This document shows positions 8,441 to 16,779 of a DNA stretch of 64,000 bases, piece by piece. The stretch's first letter is position 1; the number at the start of each line of letters is the position of its first letter. Origin of the DNA: Streptomyces ochraceiscleroticus (GTDB lineage Bacteria; Actinomycetota; Actinomycetes; Streptomycetales; Streptomycetaceae); assembly GCF_000720485.1 (NCBI RefSeq), contig NZ_JOAX01000003.1, forward strand, positions 248,001 through 312,000, given 5' to 3'. A program made the position numbers and the translations under genes. The notes under the pieces were generated by a model. That model worked only from the letters and a program-made list of their open reading frames with translations. It ran no database searches and had not been told where the DNA came from.

Positions 8441-8622
8441 GCCCGCAATACTGCCTGGCCGGTACCCGTGCTGACCAAGCGACCTGGCAGCGAACTGGTA
8501 ACGAGATGAAACGACCGGTACGTCTGGGACGTCCCCCGGCCACCGCGCGCGGCCCTCGGGCGAGCCCGCCGACGCACGACCGGAACATGATCGTCCTCGG
8601 TGGGATACGCCCGGCCTCTTGC

Positions 8623-8636
8623 TACTTTGCCTGACA
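8623..8636 (+). promoter_or_regulatory. -10 element of a probably leaderless ftsW-type transcript
   Basis: A TACTTT hexamer at 8623-8628 ends 7 bases before the ATG at 8636. That spacing puts the transcription start at or next to the start codon, and no Shine-Dalgarno sequence is visible. A good -35 is not obvious. The remainder of the divergent region 8441-8622 shows no other clear element. Confidence 0.45.
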
Positions 8637-10078
8637 TGACCGCGACCACGGCCGCGACGGCTGACGCCCCTCCCCCCGGTCTCCGGCTGCCCAGGCGCCG
8701 GGGCGTCGAACTGCTGCTGCTCGCCGGGGCCGTCCTGATCAGTGTCTACGGTTACGTCGAGGTCGGCCTCGCCCGGCACGGCACTGTACCCGCCGGCGCC
8801 GCGCGCTACGGCGCCGGGCTGGCCGTCCTCGCGCTCCTCGGCCACCTCGCCGTGCGCCTCCGCGCACCGTACGCCGACCCGCTGCTGCTGCCCATCGCCG
8901 TCCTGCTCAACGGCCTCGGACTGGTCCTGATCTTCCGGCTCGACCAGGAGACCCCGAAGAACGAGGCGGCGCCCACCCAGCTCGTCTGGTCCGCGGTCGG
9001 TGTGGCGCTGTTCATCGGGGTGGTGGCGCTGCTGCGGGATTACCGGGTGCTGCAGCGGTACGCGTATCTCAGCGTGGCCGCCGCGCTCGTCCTGATGATC
9101 GTGCCGATCTTCTTCCCCGCGGTCAACGGCGCGAAGATCTGGATCCGCTTCGCCGGGTTCTCCATCCAGCCCGGCGAGTTCGCGAAGATCCTGATCAGCG
9201 TCTTCTTCGCGGCCTATCTCGCGGCGAACCGGCACGCGCTCGCGTACACCGGCCGCCGGCTGTGGCGGCTCCAGTTGCCCACCGGCCGGGTGCTCGGCCC
9301 CATCGTCGCGATCTGGCTGGTCAGCGTGGCCGTACTGGTCCTGGAGCGGGACCTGGGCACCTCGCTGCTCTTCTTCGGCGTCTTCGTCGTCCTGCTGTAC
9401 GCGGCCACCGGGCGCACCGGCTGGATCGCCGTCGGGCTGCTGCTCGCCGCGGTCGGCGCGGCCGTCGTCGGCAGCCTCGAACCGCATGTGCACAGCCGGG
9501 TCGCCGACTGGCTGCACCCCTTCGCGAGCATCCAGCGGGGGGAGGGCGCGAGCCAGCTCGCCCTCTCGCTCTTCGCCTTCGGCGCGGGCGGCCTGCTCGG
9601 CACCGGCCTCGGGCAGGGCCACTCGGCCCTCATCGGCTTCGCCATGAAGTCGGACTTCATCCTGGCCACGGCGGGCGAGGAGCTGGGGTACGCCGGGCTG
9701 ACCGCGCTCTTCCTCCTCTACACCCTGCTGGTCGCCCGCGGTTACCGCGCGGGCCTGGCGATCCGCGAACCGTTCGGCCGGCTGCTCGCGGTCGGGCTCT
9801 CCTCACTGCTGGCCATCCAGGTGTTCGTGATCGCGGGCGGGGTGATGGGGCTGATCCCGCTGACCGGCATGGCGATGCCGTTCCTCGCGCAGGGCGGCTC
9901 CTCCGTCGTCACCAACTGGATCATGGTCGCGCTGCTGGTCCGCATCAGCGACCGGGCACGGCGCCCCCGGCCGGCCCGCGCGGACACCGGAGTCATCGAG
10001 CGGATCGTGGTACCGGAGGAGGAGCGCGGCGGCGGCAGACCGCACGGAGACGGCCGGAACGGAGGTGGGTCCCGGTGA
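8636..10078 (+). CDS. SEDS-family peptidoglycan polymerase (FtsW/RodA type)
   Basis: A 480-residue polytopic membrane protein with about ten to twelve hydrophobic segments. It has the SEDS landmarks G-A-K-I-W-I-R and S-I-Q-P-G-E-F-A-K in the first half, E-R-D-L-G-T-S-L-L-F-F in the middle, and A-T-A-G-E-E-L-G-Y-A-G with M-A-M-P-F-L-A-Q-G-G-S-S in the C-terminal half. SEDS proteins polymerise lipid II glycan strands with a class B PBP, and one overlaps this gene by 4 bases. It is a stand-alone pair rather than part of a pkn/pstP cluster, so it may act in sporulation septation or growth rather than be the main ftsW. Confidence 0.9.
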   Translation: MTATTAATADAPPPGLRLPRRRGVELLLLAGAVLISVYGYVEVGLARHGTVPAGAARYGAGLAVLALLGHLAVRLRAPYADPLLLPIAVLLNGLGLVLIFRLDQETPKNEAAPTQLVWSAVGVALFIGVVALLRDYRVLQRYAYLSVAAALVLMIVPIFFPAVNGAKIWIRFAGFSIQPGEFAKILISVFFAAYLAANRHALAYTGRRLWRLQLPTGRVLGPIVAIWLVSVAVLVLERDLGTSLLFFGVFVVLLYAATGRTGWIAVGLLLAAVGAAVVGSLEPHVHSRVADWLHPFASIQRGEGASQLALSLFAFGAGGLLGTGLGQGHSALIGFAMKSDFILATAGEELGYAGLTALFLLYTLLVARGYRAGLAIREPFGRLLAVGLSSLLAIQVFVIAGGVMGLIPLTGMAMPFLAQGGSSVVTNWIMVALLVRISDRARRPRPARADTGVIERIVVPEEERGGGRPHGDGRNGGGSR

Positions 10079-11532
10079 TCCGGCACATCCGCCGCACCTC
10101 GGTCTTCTGCCTGCTCCTGCTCGTCCTGCTGCTCCTGAACGCCGCCCGCGTCCAGCTCCTCAACGAGGACGAGTACGCGCACAACCCCGCCAACCGCCGC
10201 GCCGACCTCAAGCGGTACAACCAGCCGCGCGGCAGCATCGTCGTCGGCGGCCGGTCCGTCACCGGCTCCCGGGACAGCGGCGGGTCGCTGCGGTACGCCC
10301 GTACGTACACCCAGGGCCCGCTGTACGCGCCGGTCACCGGCTACGCCTCCCAGGTCTACGGCACGACGCTGCTGGAGAACGCCGAGGACGACCTCCTCTC
10401 CGGCACCGACGCCCGGCTCGCGCCCCTCCCCCTGTGGACCGCGCTCACCCGCGAACAGCAGCCCCCCGGGGACGTCGTCACCACCATCGACCCGGCGCTG
10501 CAGCGGGCCGCGTACGAGGGCCTGGGCGGCAAGAAGGGCGCGGTGGCCGCCGTGGAACCGGCGACCGGCAAGGTTCTCGCGCTGGTCAGCACGCCCTCGT
10601 ACGACCCCGGCGAGCTGTCCGGCAGCGGCTCCGGCACCACCGGTGCCTGGACCCGGCTCAACGCCTCCGCCGACCGCCCGATGCTCAACCGGGCGCTGAA
10701 GGAGACCTATCCGCCCGGCTCGACGTTCAAGGTCGTCACCGCGGCGGCCGCGCTGGAGCACGGCGTGGTGGACGATCCGGACGCGGCCACGGACACGCCG
10801 AGCCCGTACACCCTGCCCGGTACCTCCACCCGGCTCACCAACGAGGCGGGCGGCTGTGAGAACGCGAGCCTGCGGCGCGCGTTCGAGGTCTCCTGCAACA
10901 CCGTCTTCGCCCGCCTCGGCGTGGACGCCGGCCTGGACGACATGGCGGAGACGGCGGAGAAGTTCGGCTTCAACGACGACGGCCTCACGATCCCGTCCCG
11001 GGTGGTGGAGAGCACCTTCGATACGGACATGAACGACGCGCAGCTCGCGCTGTCCTCGATCGGCCAGTACGACACGGCCGCCACCCCGCTGCAGATGGCG
11101 ATGGTCGCCGCCGCGGTCGCCAACCACGGTGACCTGCGGCGCCCGTACCTGGTGGAGCGGCTGACCGACGCGCACGGCGACACCCTCGCGCGCACCCGCC
11201 CGCGCCGGCTGCACCGGGCGATGAGCGAGGACACCGCGGGGCAGCTGCGGGAGCTGATGACCGATGTGGTCACCCGCGGCACCGGTACGAAGGCGGCGAT
11301 CCCCGGCGCGACGGTCGGCGGCAAGACCGGCACCGCCCAGCACGGCGTCGGCAACTCCGGCACGCCGTACGCCTGGTTCCTCTCCTGGGCACAGGCGGAC
11401 GGCGCGGAGCGGCCCGCGGTCGCCGTCGCCGTCGTCGTCGAGGACGCGGCGGCCGACCGCGACGACATCAGCGGCGGCGGCAACGCGGCGCCGGTCGCCC
11501 GGGCGGTGATGAAGGCGGCGCTCGACCGGTGA
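10075..11532 (+). CDS. Class B penicillin-binding protein (transpeptidase) paired with the SEDS protein
   Basis: A 485-residue protein with an N-terminal transmembrane anchor (residues ~8-25) and a penicillin-binding dimerisation region starting N-P-A-N-R-R. The D,D-transpeptidase domain has the serine motif S-T-F-K, the S-C-N motif and K-T-G-T. The GTG start overlaps the SEDS stop (GTGA), with GGAGGTGGG as ribosome site. The pair would polymerise and cross-link peptidoglycan at the membrane. It ends 24 bases from the converging small gene, where no terminator hairpin is obvious. Confidence 0.93.
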   Translation: MIRHIRRTSVFCLLLLVLLLLNAARVQLLNEDEYAHNPANRRADLKRYNQPRGSIVVGGRSVTGSRDSGGSLRYARTYTQGPLYAPVTGYASQVYGTTLLENAEDDLLSGTDARLAPLPLWTALTREQQPPGDVVTTIDPALQRAAYEGLGGKKGAVAAVEPATGKVLALVSTPSYDPGELSGSGSGTTGAWTRLNASADRPMLNRALKETYPPGSTFKVVTAAAALEHGVVDDPDAATDTPSPYTLPGTSTRLTNEAGGCENASLRRAFEVSCNTVFARLGVDAGLDDMAETAEKFGFNDDGLTIPSRVVESTFDTDMNDAQLALSSIGQYDTAATPLQMAMVAAAVANHGDLRRPYLVERLTDAHGDTLARTRPRRLHRAMSEDTAGQLRELMTDVVTRGTGTKAAIPGATVGGKTGTAQHGVGNSGTPYAWFLSWAQADGAERPAVAVAVVVEDAAADRDDISGGGNAAPVARAVMKAALDR

Positions 11533-11556
11533 GGGCAGTCCCGCCCGTGCCGGTCG

Positions 11557-11820
11557 TCAGTCCAGCGGTTCCGTGGCGCCGTCGGGGTGGACGAGGAGAC
11601 GGATCTGGCTGCCGAAGCGGTCGTCCATGATCAGTGCCGGCGTCGGGCCGCCGAGCTGCTGTGCCCGCTGCTGGAGGATCGAGATGACGACTTCCTGGAT
11701 GTCGCCGTACGGCGGCGCGGTGATCGGTACCCCGTCGATCAGCCCGGCGTTGGGGGAGAACACCCGTACTTGCGCGTCGCCCGGGTAGGCGGGGACCGAG
11801 GGCTGGGCCATCTCACTCAT
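11557..11820 (-). CDS. Small protein of unknown function at the end of the T4SS minus arm
   Basis: An 87-residue soluble protein starting at ATG 11820 behind GGAAGGA. It has no transmembrane segment; it reads as a compact alpha/beta protein with P-A-L-I-M-D-D-R-F-G-S-Q-I-R-L-L-V near the C-terminus. Downstream of the WhiB-like fusion gene and on the same strand, it may be the last gene of that transcript. Not recognised. Confidence 0.65.
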   Translation of the reverse strand: MSEMAQPSVPAYPGDAQVRVFSPNAGLIDGVPITAPPYGDIQEVVISILQQRAQQLGGPTPALIMDDRFGSQIRLLVHPDGATEPLD

Positions 11821-11867
11821 GCTGCAGTCGTCCTTCCGGGCCGGCGGGGCGCGGGCCTCCTCGCGGA

Positions 11868-13481
11868 TCAGGTCTCGGGCGTGTCCGGAGCCCCGGCGGC
11901 CCCGGCATCGGCAGCCGGCCCCTGAGCACGCACGTACGTCCCCCGGGAAAGCCGCCGCAGACGCCCCGACTTGACCATGGCGGAGAGTACATTGCTCACG
12001 GCCTTGGCCGACTCACCGGGCAGCGTGGTGCCGCTCCGCGCGGCGACCTCGTCGATCAGATCCCGCCCGGTGAAGGGCTCGGGGACGGTGGCCACCGCCT
12101 GCTCGACGGCCGCCCGGATGCTGAGGCGGCGGAGCTGGGCGGGAACGCTGTGCAACAGGTCCCGGCCCGCGCGTACTTCGCCGGCGGCCCGGGGCGTGAA
12201 GGGGCCGGACGGCGTGGCCGCCGGGGCCACCGACCCGTCCGCCGGCGGCCGGTCCGGCGCGGCCTGCCCGGCATCGGTACCCGGAAGCCCGGCGGCTTCG
12301 TCCTCCCGGACGCCCGCGGCCAGTTGCCGCTCCAGATACTGCCGGGCGGTGCGTATCGTCTCGATCTCCTTGACGGCGGCCTCGGCGCCGGGCACCGCCG
12401 CGAGCATGGTGCCCACCGTCTCGATGTTCGCGAGCGAGCTCACCAGGTGGCGCAGCAGCGGTACCAGGAACGCCTGCCGCAGCGCGGCCATGGGATTCGT
12501 CGTCGCGAGCTCCACCGAGACCGACCCCTGGAGCAGGCTCTCCACGTCGGCGGCCGGCTCCGGCTCGTCCGGCAGCAGCGACTCGACGGCCCGGCGCGCC
12601 AGCCGGACGCTGGTCAGCGTCTCCGGCCGTACACCGCTGCCCGGAGCCGCAATGAGCATGGCGACGAGATTCTCGGCGCCCGCCAGCGCGGGTGCCGCCG
12701 TACGGGCCAGCGGCCACAGCACCGCCTGACGGACGGCCGCCGCCGGATCTCCCAGTGAGAACGCGATTCTTCGCTCGCTCTCTCCGGACATGAATCCCCC
12801 GTTCGCTTCATCACATCGCACATGCAGAACCGCGTCTGTTTCCCCGGCACCGGGGCGGGTGCTCCGTGCCCCTCCGACCCGTACCGATATTCCGCGGTCC
12901 GCGGCCAGGTGGTCCTGCAGCGCGTCGAAGGCGTCGAGTATCGCGCCGAGTTCGGGTTCGGGTGCTTCACCGCGGCGCGGACGCCGGGTGAACTCGTCGG
13001 TCCGGGCCCGCACCTGGGCCAGCCGACGGGAGACGGTGCTGCGGCTGCACCCCAGCCGAACAGCCATTTCGCGCTGGCTGGCCTCCGGATGGCGGCGCTG
13101 TTCCCGCGTCAGCTCGCCGAGCGTGCCCTGGTCGGCGCCCGCCGGCCGCAGGCTTCCCTCGGCGTCCCCGATCTTCAGCGCACGCCGCATCCAGCGGCGG
13201 TCGTCGGCGGTGGTGGCGGCCGCGTACCCGTAAGGATCGGCATGGACGACGGCGCTCTGCAGGCACTCGGCCCACAGCGGACACGAGGCGCACATCTCCC
13301 GCGCCGTAGCGGCCAGCGCTTCGAATTCGCGCATCTGCGCATGCGAAACTCCGTCCCCCACCGGAGGATTCTCCAGGAGGGGGTGGTGAAAGAGGTCGGA
13401 GCGTCGCTGACACGGCAGAGCCGGCGAATCATCGGATGGCGCGGACAGCGCAGCAGGCGCCGTACGGTCGACCGTACGCAT
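11868..13481 (-). CDS. WhiB-like (Wbl) multidomain transcriptional regulator
   Basis: A 537-residue protein from ATG 13481, preceded by GGGGGA. The N-terminal ~100 residues form a Wbl iron-sulfur domain with cysteines at 24, 64, 67 and 73 (C-A-S-C-P-L-W-A-E-C). The usual G-V/I-W-G-G turn is replaced by G-Y-A-A-A. A helix-turn-helix follows at about 120-150 (S-Q-R-E-M-A-V-R-L-G-C-S-R-S-T-V). Two related ~65-residue repeats, each with A-x-R-Q-A-x-L-x-P-L, occupy the middle. The C-terminus is a winged-helix-like module (F-T-G-R-D-L-I-D-E-V). Ordinary Wbl proteins have 80-130 residues, so this is an unusual fusion. Its position suggests it controls the T4SS locus, which is inference. Confidence 0.8.
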   Translation of the reverse strand: MRTVDRTAPAALSAPSDDSPALPCQRRSDLFHHPLLENPPVGDGVSHAQMREFEALAATAREMCASCPLWAECLQSAVVHADPYGYAAATTADDRRWMRRALKIGDAEGSLRPAGADQGTLGELTREQRRHPEASQREMAVRLGCSRSTVSRRLAQVRARTDEFTRRPRRGEAPEPELGAILDAFDALQDHLAADRGISVRVGGARSTRPGAGETDAVLHVRCDEANGGFMSGESERRIAFSLGDPAAAVRQAVLWPLARTAAPALAGAENLVAMLIAAPGSGVRPETLTSVRLARRAVESLLPDEPEPAADVESLLQGSVSVELATTNPMAALRQAFLVPLLRHLVSSLANIETVGTMLAAVPGAEAAVKEIETIRTARQYLERQLAAGVREDEAAGLPGTDAGQAAPDRPPADGSVAPAATPSGPFTPRAAGEVRAGRDLLHSVPAQLRRLSIRAAVEQAVATVPEPFTGRDLIDEVAARSGTTLPGESAKAVSNVLSAMVKSGRLRRLSRGTYVRAQGPAADAGAAGAPDTPET

Positions 13482-13608
13482 AAGTTGAATCCCCCGAAAC
13501 AATCTAATGTTCGTCGGGACTCTAAGGCATGCTCTTTCCGACGTGCAACGCGACCGAAAATGATCAGAGTTCTGCACGCAGAGCCGTGACAGAATTCTCA
13601 CAGCGCGC

Positions 13609-14250
13609 TCAGTCGCCGGTTCGCGCGTGCGTTCCGGCACGTCGCAGAAAAGCCGCGAATGCCGTCAATCGACGATGCAATACCGTGATTCCCCGGCCCC
13701 GCAGCGCCAGTACGGTGAGCACGCCCAGGAAACCGATCGGCACGGCCGCCCACGGCACCAGCGCTCCGACGAACGAGGCGATGATCAGCACCCCGTCGGC
13801 GAGAAGGACGGTGACACCGCGCCGTCCCGGGTGCTCCTTGATCATCCAGGCGCCGAGCAGGGCCATGCCGGCCAGCGCCCAGTAACCGAACACCGCCTGA
13901 CCACTGATCATATCCGCAGTGACACCCCGTGCCGTATCGCCCGCCGCGGCCAGGTACCCGGTCACGGCCGCGGTGAGCGGAGTGGCGAGCAGCGCGAGGA
14001 GCAGCTGCTTCCGGCTGCGCAGCAGCCAGCAGAGCAGCGCGAGCGCCAGCAGTACGGCGACGCCGGTGAATGCGGCGGCACTGGAGGAGGCGACGTGGAA
14101 CAGGGTGAACGCGGCGGCGATTCCGAAGACGATGCGCGGCAGGAGTTTCACCGCGAGGTGATCCTCCCGGTCCTGGCGCACCAGTCGGCGAAACAGTGTT
14201 CCGACGGTCTTTTCGCGGCTCGCCCCACCGGTCTTTTCTGCGGTTTTCAT
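13609..14250 (-). CDS. Integral membrane protein of unknown function (T4SS locus)
   Basis: A 213-residue protein with a charged ~40-residue N-terminus and about six hydrophobic segments in pairs, ending in a basic tail. The start is taken as ATG 14250 (M-K-T-A-E-K); ATG 14289 would add 13 residues and neither has a strong ribosome site. It lies downstream of the effector-like gene in the minus arm. No family is recognised. The 127-base region between its stop and the WhiB-like start is relatively AT-rich and holds the latter's leader. Confidence 0.7.
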   Translation of the reverse strand: MKTAEKTGGASREKTVGTLFRRLVRQDREDHLAVKLLPRIVFGIAAAFTLFHVASSSAAAFTGVAVLLALALLCWLLRSRKQLLLALLATPLTAAVTGYLAAAGDTARGVTADMISGQAVFGYWALAGMALLGAWMIKEHPGRRGVTVLLADGVLIIASFVGALVPWAAVPIGFLGVLTVLALRGRGITVLHRRLTAFAAFLRRAGTHARTGD

Positions 14251-14317
14251 ACGCCTCGTTCCCCGTTCCACGCCCCCTGGCGCGCTCATCGGCCGGCTCG
14301 GTCATCCGCCGGCTCGG

Positions 14318-15340
14318 TCATCCCAGTCCCGTACCGGTCACGGCCTTGCCCACGCCCGGCCCCGCGGGCTCCGGGGCCGCCACCGGCGCGGCCGAGGTGC
14401 CCTTCGCCGCCGCTGTCGGCCGCGGTGTGAAGCCCATCTGCCATACGGGAGTCGGCGCGGTGGGCCCGGAGGCACCGGCCTCCTTGCCGCCCTCCTGCTT
14501 CGCGCCGGCGACCTCCGCGTCCGCGGTCAGCGGCGTGATGCGCACGTGCGACGCGTCGGCCTGCGCAACGTCCGCCGACAGCTTGCCCAGTACCGCCGTC
14601 CGTTCCTCGGCCGGCTTCGCCGCGTACTCCGCCGGGTCGACGTGCAGCGGCTTGTCCTCGAGGGCGAACTGCGCCTGGGCGCGCACCGCGTCCGTGCCCA
14701 GTTCCTCGCGCGCCACCGGCGGCCAGTCGTCCGGTGCCGCGTAAGCGAACTTGATGTTGTCCGGACCGACATCGGGATTGGTCCGCAGCGCGGGCAGTTC
14801 GGTGGTCTGCAGCACCGTGCCGGGAAAGGCCGTCTGCGCGAACACCACGACCTCGCCCTTGGCGGCCTCGGCGTACCGCTGGGAGAGGGTGGACCAGGCG
14901 GACTTCGCCAGGTCCCAGCCCTCGTCACCCTGGAGGTTCAGCTCCCGGTGGACCGCCGTGTCCCACAGCCGGAGGTTGCCGAGGGCCCGGCCGCCCCGCG
15001 TCCCTTCCAGGTAGCGGGCCGACCCGGGCACCTTCTCGTTCTCGGACTCCGCCCATGCCTCGGCGATGTACATGTTCGACAGCGCCTTGCCCGGAGGGAG
15101 GTCGGGGTGCGGCACCTCGAAGGACCAGAAGGCCGACTTCACCTCGGGGTTCTCGGGGGTGACGTTCAGCCGCCGGGCACGTTCGCGCACGTACTCCGGG
15201 ACGCTCATGCCCACCCGGTCGGCCGCCGTCATGATGCGGTCGGCGATCCGCCCGGCCTGCTCGTCGGTCGCCGGGGTGTCCGCATCGCGCAGGCCCAGGG
15301 CGCGCCTGCCGATGTCCTCCGGGATGTACGGCGCGCTCAC
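14318..15340 (-). CDS. Unknown soluble protein, candidate effector of the T4SS locus
   Basis: A 340-residue protein from GTG 15340, overlapping the stop of the upstream gene (GTGA). It has no signal peptide or transmembrane segment. The first ~80 residues are charged and helical. The middle (residues ~95-260) holds well-formed motifs such as Y-L-E-G-T-R-G-G-R-A-L-G-N, W-D-L-A-K-S-A-W-S, and G-E-V-V-V-F-A-Q-T with T-T-E-L-P-A-L-R-T-N-P. This reads like one compact enzymatic or toxin-type domain. The C-terminal ~60 residues are A/P/G-rich. Coupling to two paralogous soluble genes resembles toxin-immunity layouts, but no known toxin family could be named from sequence alone. Confidence 0.65.
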   Translation of the reverse strand: MSAPYIPEDIGRRALGLRDADTPATDEQAGRIADRIMTAADRVGMSVPEYVRERARRLNVTPENPEVKSAFWSFEVPHPDLPPGKALSNMYIAEAWAESENEKVPGSARYLEGTRGGRALGNLRLWDTAVHRELNLQGDEGWDLAKSAWSTLSQRYAEAAKGEVVVFAQTAFPGTVLQTTELPALRTNPDVGPDNIKFAYAAPDDWPPVAREELGTDAVRAQAQFALEDKPLHVDPAEYAAKPAEERTAVLGKLSADVAQADASHVRITPLTADAEVAGAKQEGGKEAGASGPTAPTPVWQMGFTPRPTAAAKGTSAAPVAAPEPAGPGVGKAVTGTGLG

Positions 15341-15948
15341 AGCGCGTCCTGCGGGTAGCAGTGCACGTTGATCATGACGCCTCGTTTCCCCACTCCCCTG
15401 CGCGTGACCCCGCCGCTCTTCGCCGTCAGCACGGTCACCGGCCCCTCCGGATCTTTGGCGCTCCACACGGCCATCCGGTACGGGTCACGGCGTCCCAGCC
15501 GGAAGTCGCGCGAGGGCAGCCAGTGCCGGTCGTTCGGCGGCTCGGGAAAGGCGGGATCGTCCCAGGCCCCCGAGAATTCCGGCGCGCCCAGCACCTCCCG
15601 GGCCGCCGCCTCGTACGCCGGCCACACCTCGGCCGTCTGCTCCAGTACCAGGTCGTTCTCGTCCTGCGAGTCGGCGTTCAGGTGCCGGACCGTGAAGGTC
15701 ACGGAGCGCACGGGGCTCCAGCCCCCGGAGACGAGGGGCTCCAGGGTGAGGTCCGCTCCCGTCGTGGTCCGCACCCGCAGGACGCGCTCCACGGTGAGCG
15801 GCTGCCAGCCGAACAGCGCGCACCAGTCGTCCAGGGCCTGGCCGGGGTTGGGCGGACCCGCCCAGACCGCCGTCCAGTCGACATGGGTCAGCCCTCGCAG
15901 CTCTTCGGCGAGGGCCCGCGGCGGACGCTCCTCCGTCACCGTCGGCAT
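15337..15948 (-). CDS. Unknown soluble protein, paralogue 1 of a tandem pair
   Basis: A 203-residue cytoplasmic protein. The start is taken as ATG 15948 (M-P-T-V-T-E-E-R); GTG 15966 is an alternative. It shares with the next upstream gene the blocks L-x-x-L-T-x-x-D/N-W-x-x-V-W-A-G, W-C-A-x-F-G-W-Q-P-L, F/W-S-G-A-W-D and D-P-x-R-x-A-x-W-S. The pair clearly arose by duplication. It overlaps the effector-like gene by 4 bases. Small, acidic, tryptophan-rich paralogues next to a candidate toxin are common for immunity proteins, but no family assignment is made. Confidence 0.7.
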   Translation of the reverse strand: MPTVTEERPPRALAEELRGLTHVDWTAVWAGPPNPGQALDDWCALFGWQPLTVERVLRVRTTTGADLTLEPLVSGGWSPVRSVTFTVRHLNADSQDENDLVLEQTAEVWPAYEAAAREVLGAPEFSGAWDDPAFPEPPNDRHWLPSRDFRLGRRDPYRMAVWSAKDPEGPVTVLTAKSGGVTRRGVGKRGVMINVHCYPQDAL

Positions 15949-16080
15949 CCTGTCACTGCCTTCCACTCGTACGCCGTATCAGCCGGACCGGCCGGATTCG
16001 ACCGGTTCCTGCCCGGCTCGGAAGATCCTCGCACCATGGCCCCGTCGGCCGGTAGCACCGCCCGGCCCCTCCCTCGTACG

Positions 16081-16710
16081 TCACAGCAGCCAGCCCGGTC
16101 CCTGGTCGTCCGGGTCCTCCGGGCCGTGGCAGACGAGGGAGATCCTGGCCTCACCGAGCCCCTGGCCGGTCGCGATGCCCGCCCCCAGGTTCGCCCGGAG
16201 GGAGAAGAGCGGTGCGCCGGGTGTCCGGAAGGACCACAGAGCGAGGCGGTGCGGATCCTGGTGCTGCAGGCGCCACTCGTCGCTGCCGTCGAAGCCCCGG
16301 CCCGGCAGGTCCGGAAAGCCCTCCGTGTCCCAGGCACCGCTCCAGGTCGGCGGTCCCAGTACGGTCGTGGCGGCGGCGAGGCAGGACTGCCAGCGCTCCA
16401 GCAGCGCCTCGGTCAGGCGCGCGTTCTCCTCGACGGCCGTCGACCGGACGGCCCACGACGTGTAGTCGACGCGGGTGACCGGACGCCCGTACGCCACCGA
16501 GCCGAGCCGCAGCTTTCCGCCCTGCCGGGTCCGGACGTACTGCCCTGCCTCGAACCACAGGGGCTGCCAGCCGAAGGCCGCGCACCACTCGCGGCGCGCG
16601 GTCTCCTCGGCCGGGACCCCCGCCCACACGACGTCCCAGTTGAGTCCGGTCAGCGACCACAGCTCCGCGCCCAGTTCCTGCGGGGGGCGGTTGGCGATCT
16701 GACTCGGCAC
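16081..16710 (-). CDS. Unknown soluble protein, paralogue 2 of a tandem pair
   Basis: A 209-residue protein from GTG 16710 with a strong GGAGGA site. It aligns along its length with the downstream neighbour through N-W-D-V-V-W-A-G, W-C-A-A-F-G-W-Q-P-L-W, W-S-G-A-W-D and D-P-H-R-L-A-L-W-S. No signal peptide or membrane segment is present. It lies directly downstream of the VirB6-like gene, so both paralogues are probably expressed with the secretion machinery. A 132-base gap without features separates the two paralogues. Confidence 0.7.
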   Translation of the reverse strand: MPSQIANRPPQELGAELWSLTGLNWDVVWAGVPAEETARREWCAAFGWQPLWFEAGQYVRTRQGGKLRLGSVAYGRPVTRVDYTSWAVRSTAVEENARLTEALLERWQSCLAAATTVLGPPTWSGAWDTEGFPDLPGRGFDGSDEWRLQHQDPHRLALWSFRTPGAPLFSLRANLGAGIATGQGLGEARISLVCHGPEDPDDQGPGWLL

Positions 16711-16779
16711 AGGACTCCTCCGTGGGGTGCGAGGGGGACGGTGGTCGGTGGGCGGTGGGAGGCGGGTCGGGGCGGATGC

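Noticed and set aside
7154..9622. N-terminal extension of the P450 to 822 residues
   Set aside because: The extension is antisense to the SEDS gene and low complexity; ATG 8440 gives the normal P450 length.
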